Shown one piece after another: positions 20,799 through 27,342 of a DNA stretch of 27,342 nucleotides; the stretch's first letter is position 1, and the number at the start of each line of letters is the position of its first letter. Source of the DNA: STD1-80 sp043802745 (GTDB lineage: Bacteria; Patescibacteriota; Minisyncoccia; Minisyncoccales; CG1-02-41-26); assembly GCA_043802745.1 (NCBI GenBank), contig JAZDKU010000003.1:1-27342 (forward strand), given 5' to 3'. The notes under the pieces were generated by a model, which was not told the origin of the DNA, searched no databases, and saw only the letters and a program-made list of their open reading frames with translations. Made by a program: the position numbers and the translations under genes.

Positions 20799-20948
20799 AT
20801 GCAAGAAGTAGCTGTTATTGTTTCTTTGGGTGTTTTTGGGCTGGCTATGTCATATTTTTTACTCGCAGGCGTGGCTGTTATTTGGTGGAATAGAAATTCA
20901 GAAAAGTATCTTCCAGAAAGGGGAGTAAAAATTAAGAAGAGGAGGTGA
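20799..20948 (+). CDS. Small single-pass membrane protein, 49 aa
   Basis: I prefer ATG 20799, 7 bases after GGGAGG, to the start at 20757. One membrane segment spans residues ~5-27 (AVIVSLGVFGLAMSYFLLAGV), followed by a basic tail (WWNRNSEKYLPERGVKIKKRR), giving an N-out, C-in topology. No family is recognised. The next gene follows after 4 bases and also has an SD, so the two may form a small operon. Confidence 0.6.
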   Translation: MQEVAVIVSLGVFGLAMSYFLLAGVAVIWWNRNSEKYLPERGVKIKKRR

Positions 20949-20952
20949 AGAG

Positions 20953-21183
20953 ATGTCAAATTATAGGATTGGACTGGATGGGTACGGGAAGCCAGCCATT
21001 TTTTGTTTTAGTAGAATACTTCAAGATGAGGTGGCAAAGACGATTCTTGAGAAATTCTTAGAGGACGGAGGCGATCCAGTTGCCGAAGAGAAAAAATATC
21101 AAGAAATGCTAGCATTAACGAGAAGGGCGGGGGAGTGGATGATGGAGAGTGGAGGAATCCATCCCAGTTTTAGTTCGCTATAG
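20953..21183 (+). CDS. Small soluble protein of unknown function, 76 aa
   Basis: The start ATG is preceded by AGGAGGTGA with 5 bases spacing, one of the best SD sites in the window. The protein is mixed: MSNYRIGLDGYGKPAIFCF suggests strands, then amphipathic helices (ILQDEVAKTILEKFLEDGG, EEKKYQEMLALTRRAGEWMM). There are no motifs of a known enzyme. It is followed by a clear terminator, so the pair with the preceding gene ends here. Confidence 0.6.
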   Translation: MSNYRIGLDGYGKPAIFCFSRILQDEVAKTILEKFLEDGGDPVAEEKKYQEMLALTRRAGEWMMESGGIHPSFSSL

Positions 21184-21191
21184 TATAGTCA

Positions 21192-21231
21192 CTGGCAGAT
21201 GCGCGTGTTGCATTTGCCAGCTGATTTTTTT
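21192..21231 (+). terminator. Rho-independent terminator
   Basis: CTGGCAGATGC pairs over 11 bp (one G-T) with GCATTTGCCAG, followed by a run of T residues from 21224. It closes the two-gene unit upstream. Confidence 0.8.
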
Positions 21232-21244
21232 ATAATAAAGCTAT

Positions 21245-21346
21245 ATGCTTAAAACATTGGATGTTATAGTGGTGCTGGGGTTTTTTATTGTGGCTGTTTT
21301 GCTTTTAATAAAAGGCTTTCCAAACACAATCGGCGAAATACGCTAA
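21245..21346 (+). CDS. Very small membrane protein, 33 aa
   Basis: ATG 21245 encodes MLKTLDVIVVLGFFIVAVLLLIKGFPNTIGEIR. One membrane helix covers most of the protein, with a short polar end. There is no SD, but it lies 6 bases before the next membrane gene, in the same direction and with core-like composition, so it may form part of the mltG operon. No family is recognised. Confidence 0.45.
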   Translation: MLKTLDVIVVLGFFIVAVLLLIKGFPNTIGEIR

Positions 21347-21352
21347 AAAGTT

Positions 21353-21655
21353 ATGATTTATTTTTCGCTTTTAGTGGCTGGGTTTTTTGGCGGAGTGGTT
21401 AGGGGATTAGTGGGGTTTTTAAAACACCAATACTCTTACAAATCCGTGCCATTTGATTTAAAATATTTTTTAGGAATGTCTTTTATCTCTGGCATTATTG
21501 GCTTGATGGCTTCCATATCAATAAAAGAAGTTGGCCTAACTTTAAATGGCAATTTCACATCGGCCTTGAGCTTTATCATTGGGTATGCGGGCGGCGATTT
21601 CTTAGAAAGTATTTATAAAATTATTTTAGATAAAGCAAAATGGCCAAAAAAGTAG
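21353..21655 (+). CDS. Small membrane protein upstream of mltG, 100 aa
   Basis: Hydrophobic segments at about residues 3-22, 40-58 and 68-85 indicate a small multipass protein. Conserved-looking Gly patches are GFFGGVVRGLVGF and IIGYAGGDFLESIYK. The shape resembles holin-like or small envelope proteins, but I cannot name a family. It overlaps mltG by 16 bases, indicating co-expression with peptidoglycan processing. Confidence 0.65.
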   Translation: MIYFSLLVAGFFGGVVRGLVGFLKHQYSYKSVPFDLKYFLGMSFISGIIGLMASISIKEVGLTLNGNFTSALSFIIGYAGGDFLESIYKIILDKAKWPKK

Positions 21656-22515
21656 CCATTATTATTGGAGCGGGAATATTTTTTTTCGCTTTTTTGTTTT
21701 ATAAAAATGTTTATATCAAAAAAGCCCCAAGTTTTGAAAATAGAAAATTTGCCACTCTTTTATACACCATTGAAAAAGGCGATAATTTTATAAAAGTTTC
21801 TCGCGACTTAAAGCAAAAAGATTTAATAAGCTCTGCTTTTTTTCTAAAAACATATTTTTTGTTTTCTAACAGATGGAAAAATATAAAAGTAGGCACTTAT
21901 GATTTGCCTTATGGCTCAACAATCGCGCAGTTAGCCGGGATAATTAGTAGGGGAGAGGTAAAAACAGAAAAAATAACAATTTTGCCAGGCTGGAGTTTAA
22001 AAGACATTGCTCAATACTGTGAAGAAAAAGGATTTTTTACTCAAGAAGAATTTTTTAAAGTTGCTAACAACCAGGAGGGATATTTGTTTCCCGATACATA
22101 TAAAATTGATTATCCAGCTACTCCAGAAAAACTTATGAGAATGGCTTTGGCAAATTTTCAAAAAAAAGTTTCTTTGGATTTACAAAAAGGCAATTTTAAA
22201 GAAACCATAATAATGGCTTCTATTTTAGAGAGAGAAGTGAGAACTTATGAGGATAAGCAAATTGTGGCTGGCATTTTATGGAAGAGGATAAAAGAGGGTT
22301 GGCGGTTGCAGGTTGATGTGGCTACGGAAACTTATCAACAGCCAGGTTTGCCCAAAGAGCCAATTTGCAACCCAGGGCTTGAAAGTATTAAGGCTGCGGT
22401 GTATTATCAGGACAGCCCTTATTGGTATTATCTGTCGGCTAAAGATGATGGCAAAACAATTTTTAGCAAAACCTTTGAGGAGCATAAATTAGCTAAGGCA
22501 AGATATTTAAGATAA
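21640..22515 (+). CDS. mltG: Endolytic murein transglycosylase MltG (YceG family)
   Basis: MltG cleaves nascent glycan strands and helps set their length at the inner membrane. A membrane anchor covers residues ~4-22, then the LysM-like region (YTIEKGDNFIKVSRDLKQKD) and the YceG catalytic domain with EGYLFPDTY, the expected glutamate in MASILEREVR, LQVDVATETY, GLPKEPICNPGLESIKAAVY and YWYYLSAKDDGKTIFSKTFEEH. At 291 aa it is shorter than E. coli MltG (340). Its final codon overlaps the glmS start (TAATG). Confidence 0.93.
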   Translation: MAKKVAIIIGAGIFFFAFLFYKNVYIKKAPSFENRKFATLLYTIEKGDNFIKVSRDLKQKDLISSAFFLKTYFLFSNRWKNIKVGTYDLPYGSTIAQLAGIISRGEVKTEKITILPGWSLKDIAQYCEEKGFFTQEEFFKVANNQEGYLFPDTYKIDYPATPEKLMRMALANFQKKVSLDLQKGNFKETIIMASILEREVRTYEDKQIVAGILWKRIKEGWRLQVDVATETYQQPGLPKEPICNPGLESIKAAVYYQDSPYWYYLSAKDDGKTIFSKTFEEHKLAKARYLR

Positions 22516-24326
22516 TGTGCGGGATATTTGGATACATAGGCTCAAAGCCAGCTAGCCCTATTTTAATTCAAGGATTAAAAAGGCTGGAATATCGGGGATA
22601 TGATAGCGCTGGCATTTGTTTACTAGAAAACAGCGAGCTTTTTGCTTGCAAAAGCCCAGGCAAGATTGCTAATTTAGAAAGCAAGATTTTAGGCGAGAAA
22701 CCATTGGGGGCTACTTTGGGCATTGGCCACACTAGATGGGCCACGCATGGGGAGCCAACTGAAGCAAACGCCCATCCGCATTTTGATTGCAAAAAAGAAA
22801 TTGCGGTTGTACACAATGGCATTATTGAAAACTATCAAGCTTTAAAAACTTTTCTTAATGAAAGTGGCCATAAGTTTGTTTCTCAAACTGACACTGAAGT
22901 TATTAGCCATTTAGTAGAAAAATTTTATAACCATGAAAATAATCTGGAAAAAGCGGTTTTAAAAACAGTTGAGGTTTTGGAGGGCGCTTTTGGCTTGGCT
23001 ATTATTTGCAATAAAGAGCAAAAAATTATTGCAGTAAAAAAGGGCTCGCCCTTGGTTTTAGGTATTGGTGATAAGGAAATATTTATAGCTTCGGACGCAG
23101 CTGCTTTAATTAACCACACCAAAAGAGTGATTTATTTAGAAGATAATGAGATGGCTATTTTAACCATGGATGGTTTTGCTGTGAAAAAGTTTGACGGCAC
23201 TTTAATTGAAAAAGAAATACAGGAAATAAAATGGTCGGTTGAGGAAATAGAAAAGGGAGGTTTTGAGCATTTTATGCTCAAAGAAATTTTCGAACAGCCC
23301 CAAGCCATTACCAATACCTTGCGGGGCAGGCTGGCTAATAATGGGGTTAAGCTTTCTTTTGATTTCGACCCATCGTTTATAAAAAGAATTATTATTTTAG
23401 CTTGTGGCACAAGCTATTATTCTGGCATGATTGGCAAATATGTTATTGAAAGAATAGCTGGCATTCCGGTGGAGGTTGACTATGCTTCAGAATTTAAATA
23501 CAGAAACCCGCTAGTTAGCAGCGCAGACTTAGCTATAGCTATCTCCCAGTCAGGGGAGACTGCGGACACTTTAGGAGCTTTAAAAATCGCTAAAGCCAAA
23601 GGCGCTAAAACAATGGGTATTGTGAATGTGGTTGGCTCAACTATAGCTCGTGAGGTTGATGCGGGTATTTATTTGCACGCTGGCCCGGAAATTGGCGTGG
23701 CTGCCACCAAGGCCTTTACCTGCCAAATAACTGCTTTAATTTTGTTAGGCCTATATTTACAACAAAATAAGGGTGATGGTTGGACAGACCTTAATTTTTT
23801 AGATCAGCTAAAAGCATTGCCCAGCCAATTGCAGGAAGTTTTAAATCAGTCAGAAAAAATAAAAAGCATAGCCCAGATTATAAAAAATTCCACCAATGCT
23901 TTATTTTTGGGCCGTGGCACAAACTACCCTGTGGCCTTGGAAGGAGCTTTAAAATTAAAAGAATGTTCGTATATCCATGCCGAGGGCTATCCGGCTGCGG
24001 AAATGAAGCATGGCCCGATTGCCTTAATTGATGAAAATATGCCTGTGATATTTTTGGCCACTAAAGATGAAACATATGAAAAGATTTTAAGCAATATGCA
24101 AGAAGTAAAAGCCAGAAAGGGCAGGGTGTTTGCTATTGTTAACCCAGGGGACGACTTAGCTAGAAGGCTGGCTGATGAAGTTATTGAGGTGCCGTTTACC
24201 TCTGATTTGCTTTCCCCGATTATTAATGTGGTGCCTTTGCAATTATTAGCTTATTACATAGCCATTGCCAAGGGTATCAACGTAGACAGGCCTAGGAACC
24301 TGGCGAAATCTGTGACCGTAGAATAA
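22515..24326 (+). CDS. glmS: Glutamine-fructose-6-phosphate aminotransferase (isomerizing)
   Basis: GlmS makes glucosamine-6-phosphate, the first step to UDP-GlcNAc and peptidoglycan. The N-terminal glutaminase starts with the catalytic Cys2 (MCGIFGYIG) and shows RWATHGEPTEANAHPH and the HNGIIENY motif. Two SIS domains follow (ACGTSYYSGMIGKYVIE, SQSGETADTLGALK; GRGTNYPVALEGALKLKE, EMKHGPIALID). The C-terminus is the nearly invariant LAKSVTVE. At 603 aa it is full length. It overlaps mltG by one base, linking precursor supply with glycan processing. No glmS-type ribozyme is present upstream. Confidence 0.97.
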   Translation: MCGIFGYIGSKPASPILIQGLKRLEYRGYDSAGICLLENSELFACKSPGKIANLESKILGEKPLGATLGIGHTRWATHGEPTEANAHPHFDCKKEIAVVHNGIIENYQALKTFLNESGHKFVSQTDTEVISHLVEKFYNHENNLEKAVLKTVEVLEGAFGLAIICNKEQKIIAVKKGSPLVLGIGDKEIFIASDAAALINHTKRVIYLEDNEMAILTMDGFAVKKFDGTLIEKEIQEIKWSVEEIEKGGFEHFMLKEIFEQPQAITNTLRGRLANNGVKLSFDFDPSFIKRIIILACGTSYYSGMIGKYVIERIAGIPVEVDYASEFKYRNPLVSSADLAIAISQSGETADTLGALKIAKAKGAKTMGIVNVVGSTIAREVDAGIYLHAGPEIGVAATKAFTCQITALILLGLYLQQNKGDGWTDLNFLDQLKALPSQLQEVLNQSEKIKSIAQIIKNSTNALFLGRGTNYPVALEGALKLKECSYIHAEGYPAAEMKHGPIALIDENMPVIFLATKDETYEKILSNMQEVKARKGRVFAIVNPGDDLARRLADEVIEVPFTSDLLSPIINVVPLQLLAYYIAIAKGINVDRPRNLAKSVTVE

Positions 24327-24328
24327 TT

Positions 24329-24808
24329 ATGATAAAAATTGTTAAAATGCAAAAAAGCGATATTTCGCAAGTGGCAAAAATCGCTAACCAATGCTTTAGG
24401 GGTTATGGCAGTTTGGCGGGCGCTAAAAAGTGGATAACTTGCAACTTTAGCGCTTTCCCCAGATCTCAATACTTTGTGGCTAAAGAAGAAGGGAAAGTAT
24501 TCGGCTATATTTTATGGATAGAAAAAGGCGGTTTTCGAAAAGAATCTGTTTGGGAGCTCGAGCAAGTAGCGGTTGCTCCTGATTGCCAGGGTCGGGGAGT
24601 TGGCGCACAATTAATTACAGATTCTTTAACCATAATAAAAAAGAATTTAAAAAAGCGGGGGAGCGCTTTAAAATTAGTAGAAGTTACCACTGGTTTGCAC
24701 CAAGCCCCGCATCTTTATGAAAAAACCTTAGGCGCTAAAAAAGAAGCTATAGTCAAAGATTTTTTCCGTGGAGATGAAATGATACTAATTGCTCGGTTTA
24801 AAATTTGA
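24329..24808 (+). CDS. GNAT-family N-acetyltransferase
   Basis: A 159-aa acetyl-CoA-dependent acyltransferase fold. The CoA-binding motif is VAVAPDCQGRGVGAQLI, preceded by the FGYILWIEKGG and VWELEQVAV strands; the C-terminal HLYEKTLGAKKEAI matches the family end. The acceptor (protein N-terminus, amine or antibiotic) cannot be told. It starts 2 bases after glmS, so it is part of the mltG-glmS unit. Its stop overlaps the -35 box of the rplJ promoter. Confidence 0.88.
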   Translation: MIKIVKMQKSDISQVAKIANQCFRGYGSLAGAKKWITCNFSAFPRSQYFVAKEEGKVFGYILWIEKGGFRKESVWELEQVAVAPDCQGRGVGAQLITDSLTIIKKNLKKRGSALKLVEVTTGLHQAPHLYEKTLGAKKEAIVKDFFRGDEMILIARFKI

Positions 24809-24832
24809 CAAAATTTTTACATAGTGTATATT
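24805..24832 (+). promoter_or_regulatory. Promoter of the rplJ-rplL leader
   Basis: TTGACA (24805-24810) with TATATT (24827-24832) at a 16-bp spacing. It begins inside the GNAT stop codon and would start transcription just before the L10 leader. Confidence 0.65.
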
Positions 24833-24842
24833 TATATTATAT

Positions 24843-24934
24843 TAAGTCCGCAGACAGCAGGCAAAAAGTAAGACCTGTTTTAAGGAGACAAGATTATTTG
24901 TTTTACTTTCTGCGGCATTTTGTGCCGTTTTTTA
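24843..24934 (+). promoter_or_regulatory. Ribosomal protein L10 leader with terminator
   Basis: The leader shows the familiar L10-leader elements CCGCAGACAGCAGG, GACCTGTTTTAAGGAGACAAG and a closing TCTGCGG. CCGCAGA (24848-24854) pairs with TCTGCGG (24909-24915), AAAGTAA pairs with TTACTTT, and CAGG with CCTG. Its 3' arm shares CGG with a terminator hairpin (CGGCA/TGCCG, 24913-24927, then six T), so leader closure and termination compete. In known systems the L10(L7/L12) complex binds this RNA to repress its own operon. Confidence 0.8.
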
Positions 24935-24938
24935 TTTA

Positions 24939-25064
24939 CCCCAGTTAAGTAGCTCCTTGAGGTCGCGTTTATGCTCGGAGCCACCCCAGTTAAGTAGCTC
25001 GCTCATCGCTCGCACTTAACGGGGTATAAGAACTTGTAAATTTCACAGCTCGCTAATCGCTCGC
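24939..25064 (+). repeat. Mixed short repeats between the leader and rplJ
   Basis: CCCCAGTTAAGTAGCTC occurs at 24939-24955 and again at 24984-25000. AGCTCGCTCATCGCTCGC (24996-25013) recurs with one change at 25047-25064. CTTAACGGGG at 25015-25024 pairs with the second CCCCAGTTAAG. There is no coding potential. The block lengthens the rplJ 5' region after the attenuator. Confidence 0.8.
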
Positions 25065-25086
25065 CATTCAATTAACAATTTCTAAT

Positions 25087-25608
25087 ATGCCAAAAACAAA
25101 AGAACAAAAACAAGAAATCATAGAAGATTTAAAAGATAAAATTGCCAGGCAAAAAGCCAGCGTGTTTGTGGACTTTGGGGCATCGCCTGCCAAAAAGATT
25201 TTTCAATTTAGAGATGAGCTAAAAGACGCGGGTTGCTTAATGCAAGTAGTTAAGAAAAGCTTATTAGAAAAGGTTTTAGAAGCAGCCAAAGAGGACGACA
25301 TTTTAGAGAAGGTTAAAGAAATGAAGGGGCAGATGGCTGTGATATTTGGATTTACTGATGAGGTTAGTCCAGCCAAAATTTCTTATTTAGCTGGAAAGAA
25401 AAATGATCAGATTAAGATATTAGCTGGAATTTTGGGCAAAGAATATTTGGCTCAAGACAGGGTGATGGAGCTAGCTAAATTGCCAAGCAAGCCAGAATTG
25501 CTCGCCAAGCTATTGGCTACTATGCAAGCGCCAATTTCTAATTTTGTTTATGTGTTAAATGGAAATATTAAAGGTCTTGTAACTGTTTTATCAAAAATAA
25601 AAAAGTAA
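25087..25608 (+). CDS. rplJ: Large-subunit ribosomal protein uL10
   Basis: uL10 anchors the L7/L12 stalk that recruits translation factors. The sequence MPKTKEQKQEIIEDLKDKIA followed by SVFVDFGASPAKKIFQFRDELKDAG and KKSLLEKVLEAA is typical, and the C-terminal helices (LLATMQAPISNFVYVLNGNIKGLVTVLSKI) are the L7/L12 attachment site. It is 173 aa, normal length. There is no SD. It lies behind the L10 leader and before rplL, with an intergenic palindromic repeat between them. Confidence 0.95.
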   Translation: MPKTKEQKQEIIEDLKDKIARQKASVFVDFGASPAKKIFQFRDELKDAGCLMQVVKKSLLEKVLEAAKEDDILEKVKEMKGQMAVIFGFTDEVSPAKISYLAGKKNDQIKILAGILGKEYLAQDRVMELAKLPSKPELLAKLLATMQAPISNFVYVLNGNIKGLVTVLSKIKK

Positions 25609-25611
25609 AAC

Positions 25612-25663
25612 CAGAAACCATAAACCAGAATACCGAATTCGGATTTCGGGCTTAGGGTTTCGG
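25612..25663. repeat. Intergenic palindromic repeat, copy 2
   Basis: Begins CAGAAACC and contains CCAGAATACCGAATTCGG, then GGTTTCGG, matching the repeat downstream of rpmG but partly degenerate. It occupies the 71-bp gap between rplJ and rplL. Confidence 0.75.
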
Positions 25664-25679
25664 ATTTAAATTAAAAAAT

Positions 25680-26090
25680 ATGTCTGAAGAAAAAAAGAAC
25701 GTAGAAATTCCAAAAAAGTTCGAAAAATTAGTTGAGGAAATCGAAAAAATGTCGGTTATTGATTTAGCCGAATTAGTCAAAATTTTAGAAGAAAAATTCG
25801 GCGTTTCAGCCGCCCCGGCTGCGGTGGCTATGGCCGCCCCAGTGGCCGCTGGTGAGGCAGCTGAGGAAAAAACATCTTTTAATGTTATGTTAACTGGCAT
25901 TGGCGATAAGAAAATTGAGGTTATTAAAGCAGTAAGAGATATAACTCAACTGGGCCTAAAAGAAGCCAAAGATATGGTTGACGCCGCCGAGAAAGCCCCG
26001 CAAATGGTGAAAGAAGGCGTAAAAAAAGAAGAGGCCGAAGAAATGAAGAAAAAGTTTGAAGCTGCCGGCGCGAAGATAGAATTAAAGTAA
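25680..26090 (+). CDS. rplL: Large-subunit ribosomal protein bL7/L12
   Basis: The multimeric stalk protein that contacts EF-Tu and EF-G. The N-terminal dimerisation helices (EKLVEEIEKMSVIDLAELVKILEEKFGV), the Ala/Pro hinge (AAPAAVAMAAPVAAGEAAEE) and the C-terminal factor-binding domain (FNVMLTGIGDKKIEVIKAVRD, LGLKEAKDMVDAAEKAP, KFEAAGAKIELK) are complete in 136 aa. No SD. A terminator lies 17 bases downstream. Confidence 0.96.
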   Translation: MSEEKKNVEIPKKFEKLVEEIEKMSVIDLAELVKILEEKFGVSAAPAAVAMAAPVAAGEAAEEKTSFNVMLTGIGDKKIEVIKAVRDITQLGLKEAKDMVDAAEKAPQMVKEGVKKEEAEEMKKKFEAAGAKIELK

Positions 26091-26107
26091 TAATTTAACC
26101 TTAAAGA

Positions 26108-26131
26108 CGCCCCTTAACCGGGGCGTTTTTT
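26108..26131 (+). terminator. Rho-independent terminator of rplJ-rplL
   Basis: ACGCCCC and GGGGCGT form a 7-bp GC-rich stem around TTAACC, followed by six T residues. The convergent Fic gene ends just beyond it. Confidence 0.93.
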
Positions 26132-26139
26132 GTTGGCAC

Positions 26140-27195
26140 CTATTTTACCGTGTAGTTTTCAGCGGCGAATTTGTATTGCTCAATAAATATTTTTTTCATT
26201 GGAATTAGCGAGTTTATCTCGTAAAAAACTAACATAGCCGAGCGATATTCTTCTTCGTCAATGCTACGATATGAAAGCGGGGCAAGAGAGTGGGAAAGTA
26301 AAAGGCCGTTGGTCATAAGCCTGGCTGTTCTTTTATTGCCGTCTTCAAATGGCTGGATATAACTTATGCCAAGAAGAGCTACTAGCGCTTTAGCGTAGGC
26401 TGTTTTGCTTTGCGACACTACTTTTGAAAGTTCTTCCACAGCTTCGGTAATTTGGTAAATATTGTCAAGCGGGCGGTAAATTGACCCTGTCACCCCAACG
26501 GGCTTTGTTCTTAAACCCAAATTAACATTTAAACCCCTAACAATCAGAGAATGCAACTCTTCTAAATTTTTTCTTGTTATTGTTTTAAACTGAAGTGGAT
26601 ATTTACGAATATAATTAAAAGCGTTTTTATGATTTAAAATCATTTGGGTTTCAGTTTTGCTATGCCCTGGCGCTTCTTTATTTTCTAGGATTAATTTTTC
26701 TGTGTCCAAGAGCGTATAGGTGTTGCCTTCAATTTTTGACGATTTCCAAGAGAGCTCAATAACTAATCGTTCTAACTCCTTTTTTCGAATAGTCGCAGAT
26801 AAATTAGCAGTTCTTTTATTATATTCATTAGTTGAGGCCTCTAAATTTTCTAATTCTTCGTTTGTGAAAATGTCATCTGGGAATGACTTTGATAAATCAA
26901 AATTGTAGTGGCGCAAACCATAGCGCTTATCCGGCTCAATTGCTATGTATTGTTTGGGATTAATATCTGCGAAAATGCGACCCTTTGCGCTTACATCATA
27001 AATAGTTGACCGCCCCGAGCCAGATATTTCCAATATTCCCTCTTGAGCCATTTCTGACAAAGCCCTTTTGGTGGTAACCAAAGAAGTGCTTTCGCTAATT
27101 TTAATTATTTCTTTATGAGCTTGGGACGACTGCATTTTTCCGCTAGCTATGAAAATTTGCAGGATATGCTGCTGTTTTTGGGTTAATTTATTCAT
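26140..27195 (-). CDS. Fic-domain protein with winged-helix N-terminus; catalytic His replaced by Gln
   Basis: Fic proteins transfer AMP or other nucleotides to proteins. Residues 1-70 look like a winged helix (TTKRALSEMAQEGILEISGSGRSTIYDVS). Residues 152-158 (SSKIEGN) match the inhibitory-helix motif (S/T)xxxE(G/N). The Fic core follows (ILNHKNAFNYI), and the active-site loop at residues 281-292 reads QPFEDGNKRTAR, whereas the canonical loop is HPFxxGNGRxxR. Gln281 (codon CAG) takes the place of the catalytic His, and Lys replaces the second loop Gly. The C-terminus is normal in length (351 aa). A perfect palindrome just upstream suggests autoregulation, so the protein may act as a regulator rather than an enzyme. 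Confidence 0.9.
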   Translation of the reverse strand: MNKLTQKQQHILQIFIASGKMQSSQAHKEIIKISESTSLVTTKRALSEMAQEGILEISGSGRSTIYDVSAKGRIFADINPKQYIAIEPDKRYGLRHYNFDLSKSFPDDIFTNEELENLEASTNEYNKRTANLSATIRKKELERLVIELSWKSSKIEGNTYTLLDTEKLILENKEAPGHSKTETQMILNHKNAFNYIRKYPLQFKTITRKNLEELHSLIVRGLNVNLGLRTKPVGVTGSIYRPLDNIYQITEAVEELSKVVSQSKTAYAKALVALLGISYIQPFEDGNKRTARLMTNGLLLSHSLAPLSYRSIDEEEYRSAMLVFYEINSLIPMKKIFIEQYKFAAENYTVK

Positions 27196-27200
27196 TTTCG

Positions 27201-27242
27201 TATCATTTTACGAAGATAATCGTATCAATTTGATACGATTAT
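27201..27242 (-). promoter_or_regulatory. Palindromic operator upstream of the Fic regulator
   Basis: Bases 27216-27242 form a perfect 27-nt palindrome with 13-bp arms (ATAATCGTATCAA and its complement about one central T). An extra GTATCA half-site occurs at 27200-27205, next to TTTTACGAA. It lies 21-47 bases before the Fic ATG and is the natural target for that protein's winged helix. Confidence 0.75.
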
Positions 27243-27296
27243 TTTGCCTACGGGCTTGTAACTTTATTGTATGTTTTAAAAAATGGGTCGTCAATG

Positions 27297-27325
27297 TTGA
27301 CATTTATAAAACAGTATGTTATACT
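27297..27325 (+). promoter_or_regulatory. Strong outward promoter at the window end
   Basis: TTGACA (27297-27302), a 17-bp spacer and TATACT (27320-27325) with an upstream TG. The sequence TATGTTATA just around the -10 is the same as in the island promoter at 13941-13968. The transcribed product lies beyond the window. Confidence 0.75.
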
Positions 27326-27342
27326 ATAGCCATTAATGGTCT

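Noticed and set aside
22400..22515. glmS ribozyme
   Set aside because: glmS begins inside the mltG stop, so there is no 5' UTR to hold the ribozyme.
24939..25064. CRISPR array
   Set aside because: Repeats occur only twice each, at irregular spacing and of two types, with no spacers of constant length; no cas gene is present.

Overview
The window looks like chromosome from an ultrasmall Candidate Phyla Radiation (Patescibacteria, probably Parcubacteria-like) bacterium. The grounds are compact AT-rich housekeeping genes, many without a Shine-Dalgarno (SD) site, abbreviated versions of standard enzymes (ThrRS without a TGS domain, MiaB without a TRAM domain), long charged tails on L32 and S16, a DUF5674-type gene, tRNAs without encoded CCA, and standard UGA stops. 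The lineage is an inference from gene style; no 16S gene is present.

Layout. 1-2.5 kb: the 3' part of gatB, then a class II aldolase. 2.5-11.3 kb: a mainly minus-strand block (miaA, miaB, thrS, dnaE, a beta-helix protein), interrupted by small plus-strand genes with good SD sites. 11.3-13.9 kb: a plus-strand RNA and ribosome cluster, rnhB-rpmF-nusB-rnc-rpsP. 13.9-16.65 kb: an accessory island between rpsP and khpA. 16.7-18.3 kb: khpA, trmD, tRNA-Tyr, tRNA-Thr, rpmG, tRNA-Trp. 18.4-21.7 kb: small unknown genes, an SdpI-like protein and a NUDIX hydrolase. 21.6-26.1 kb: mltG, glmS, a GNAT acetyltransferase, and rplJ-rplL behind an L10-type leader. 26.1-27.2 kb: a Fic-fold regulator with a palindromic operator, then an outward promoter.

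The most unusual part is the 2.7 kb island at 13.93-16.65 kb. It starts with a near-consensus promoter and a probable ~167-nt terminated RNA. It continues with three SD-led genes of unknown function, separated by long, hairpin-dense non-coding stretches. Two of the genes are followed by the same 51-nt hairpin, in which only five apical-loop bases differ. It ends with a nine-codon ORF behind a full-length SD, folded into a hairpin. I cannot match these RNAs to a known family.

The second unusual theme is palindromic DNA inserted in frame inside essential genes. miaA and miaB carry the same element, read in the same frame. thrS carries a perfect 44-nt palindrome with related arms. rnhB carries a different 45-nt hairpin, and shorter palindromes lie in thrS, rpmF and trmD. 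This resembles Rickettsia palindromic elements in behaviour, not in sequence.

A third theme is two styles of translation start: core genes mostly lack an SD, while the small accessory genes between them carry strong ones, which suggests separate origins or regulation.
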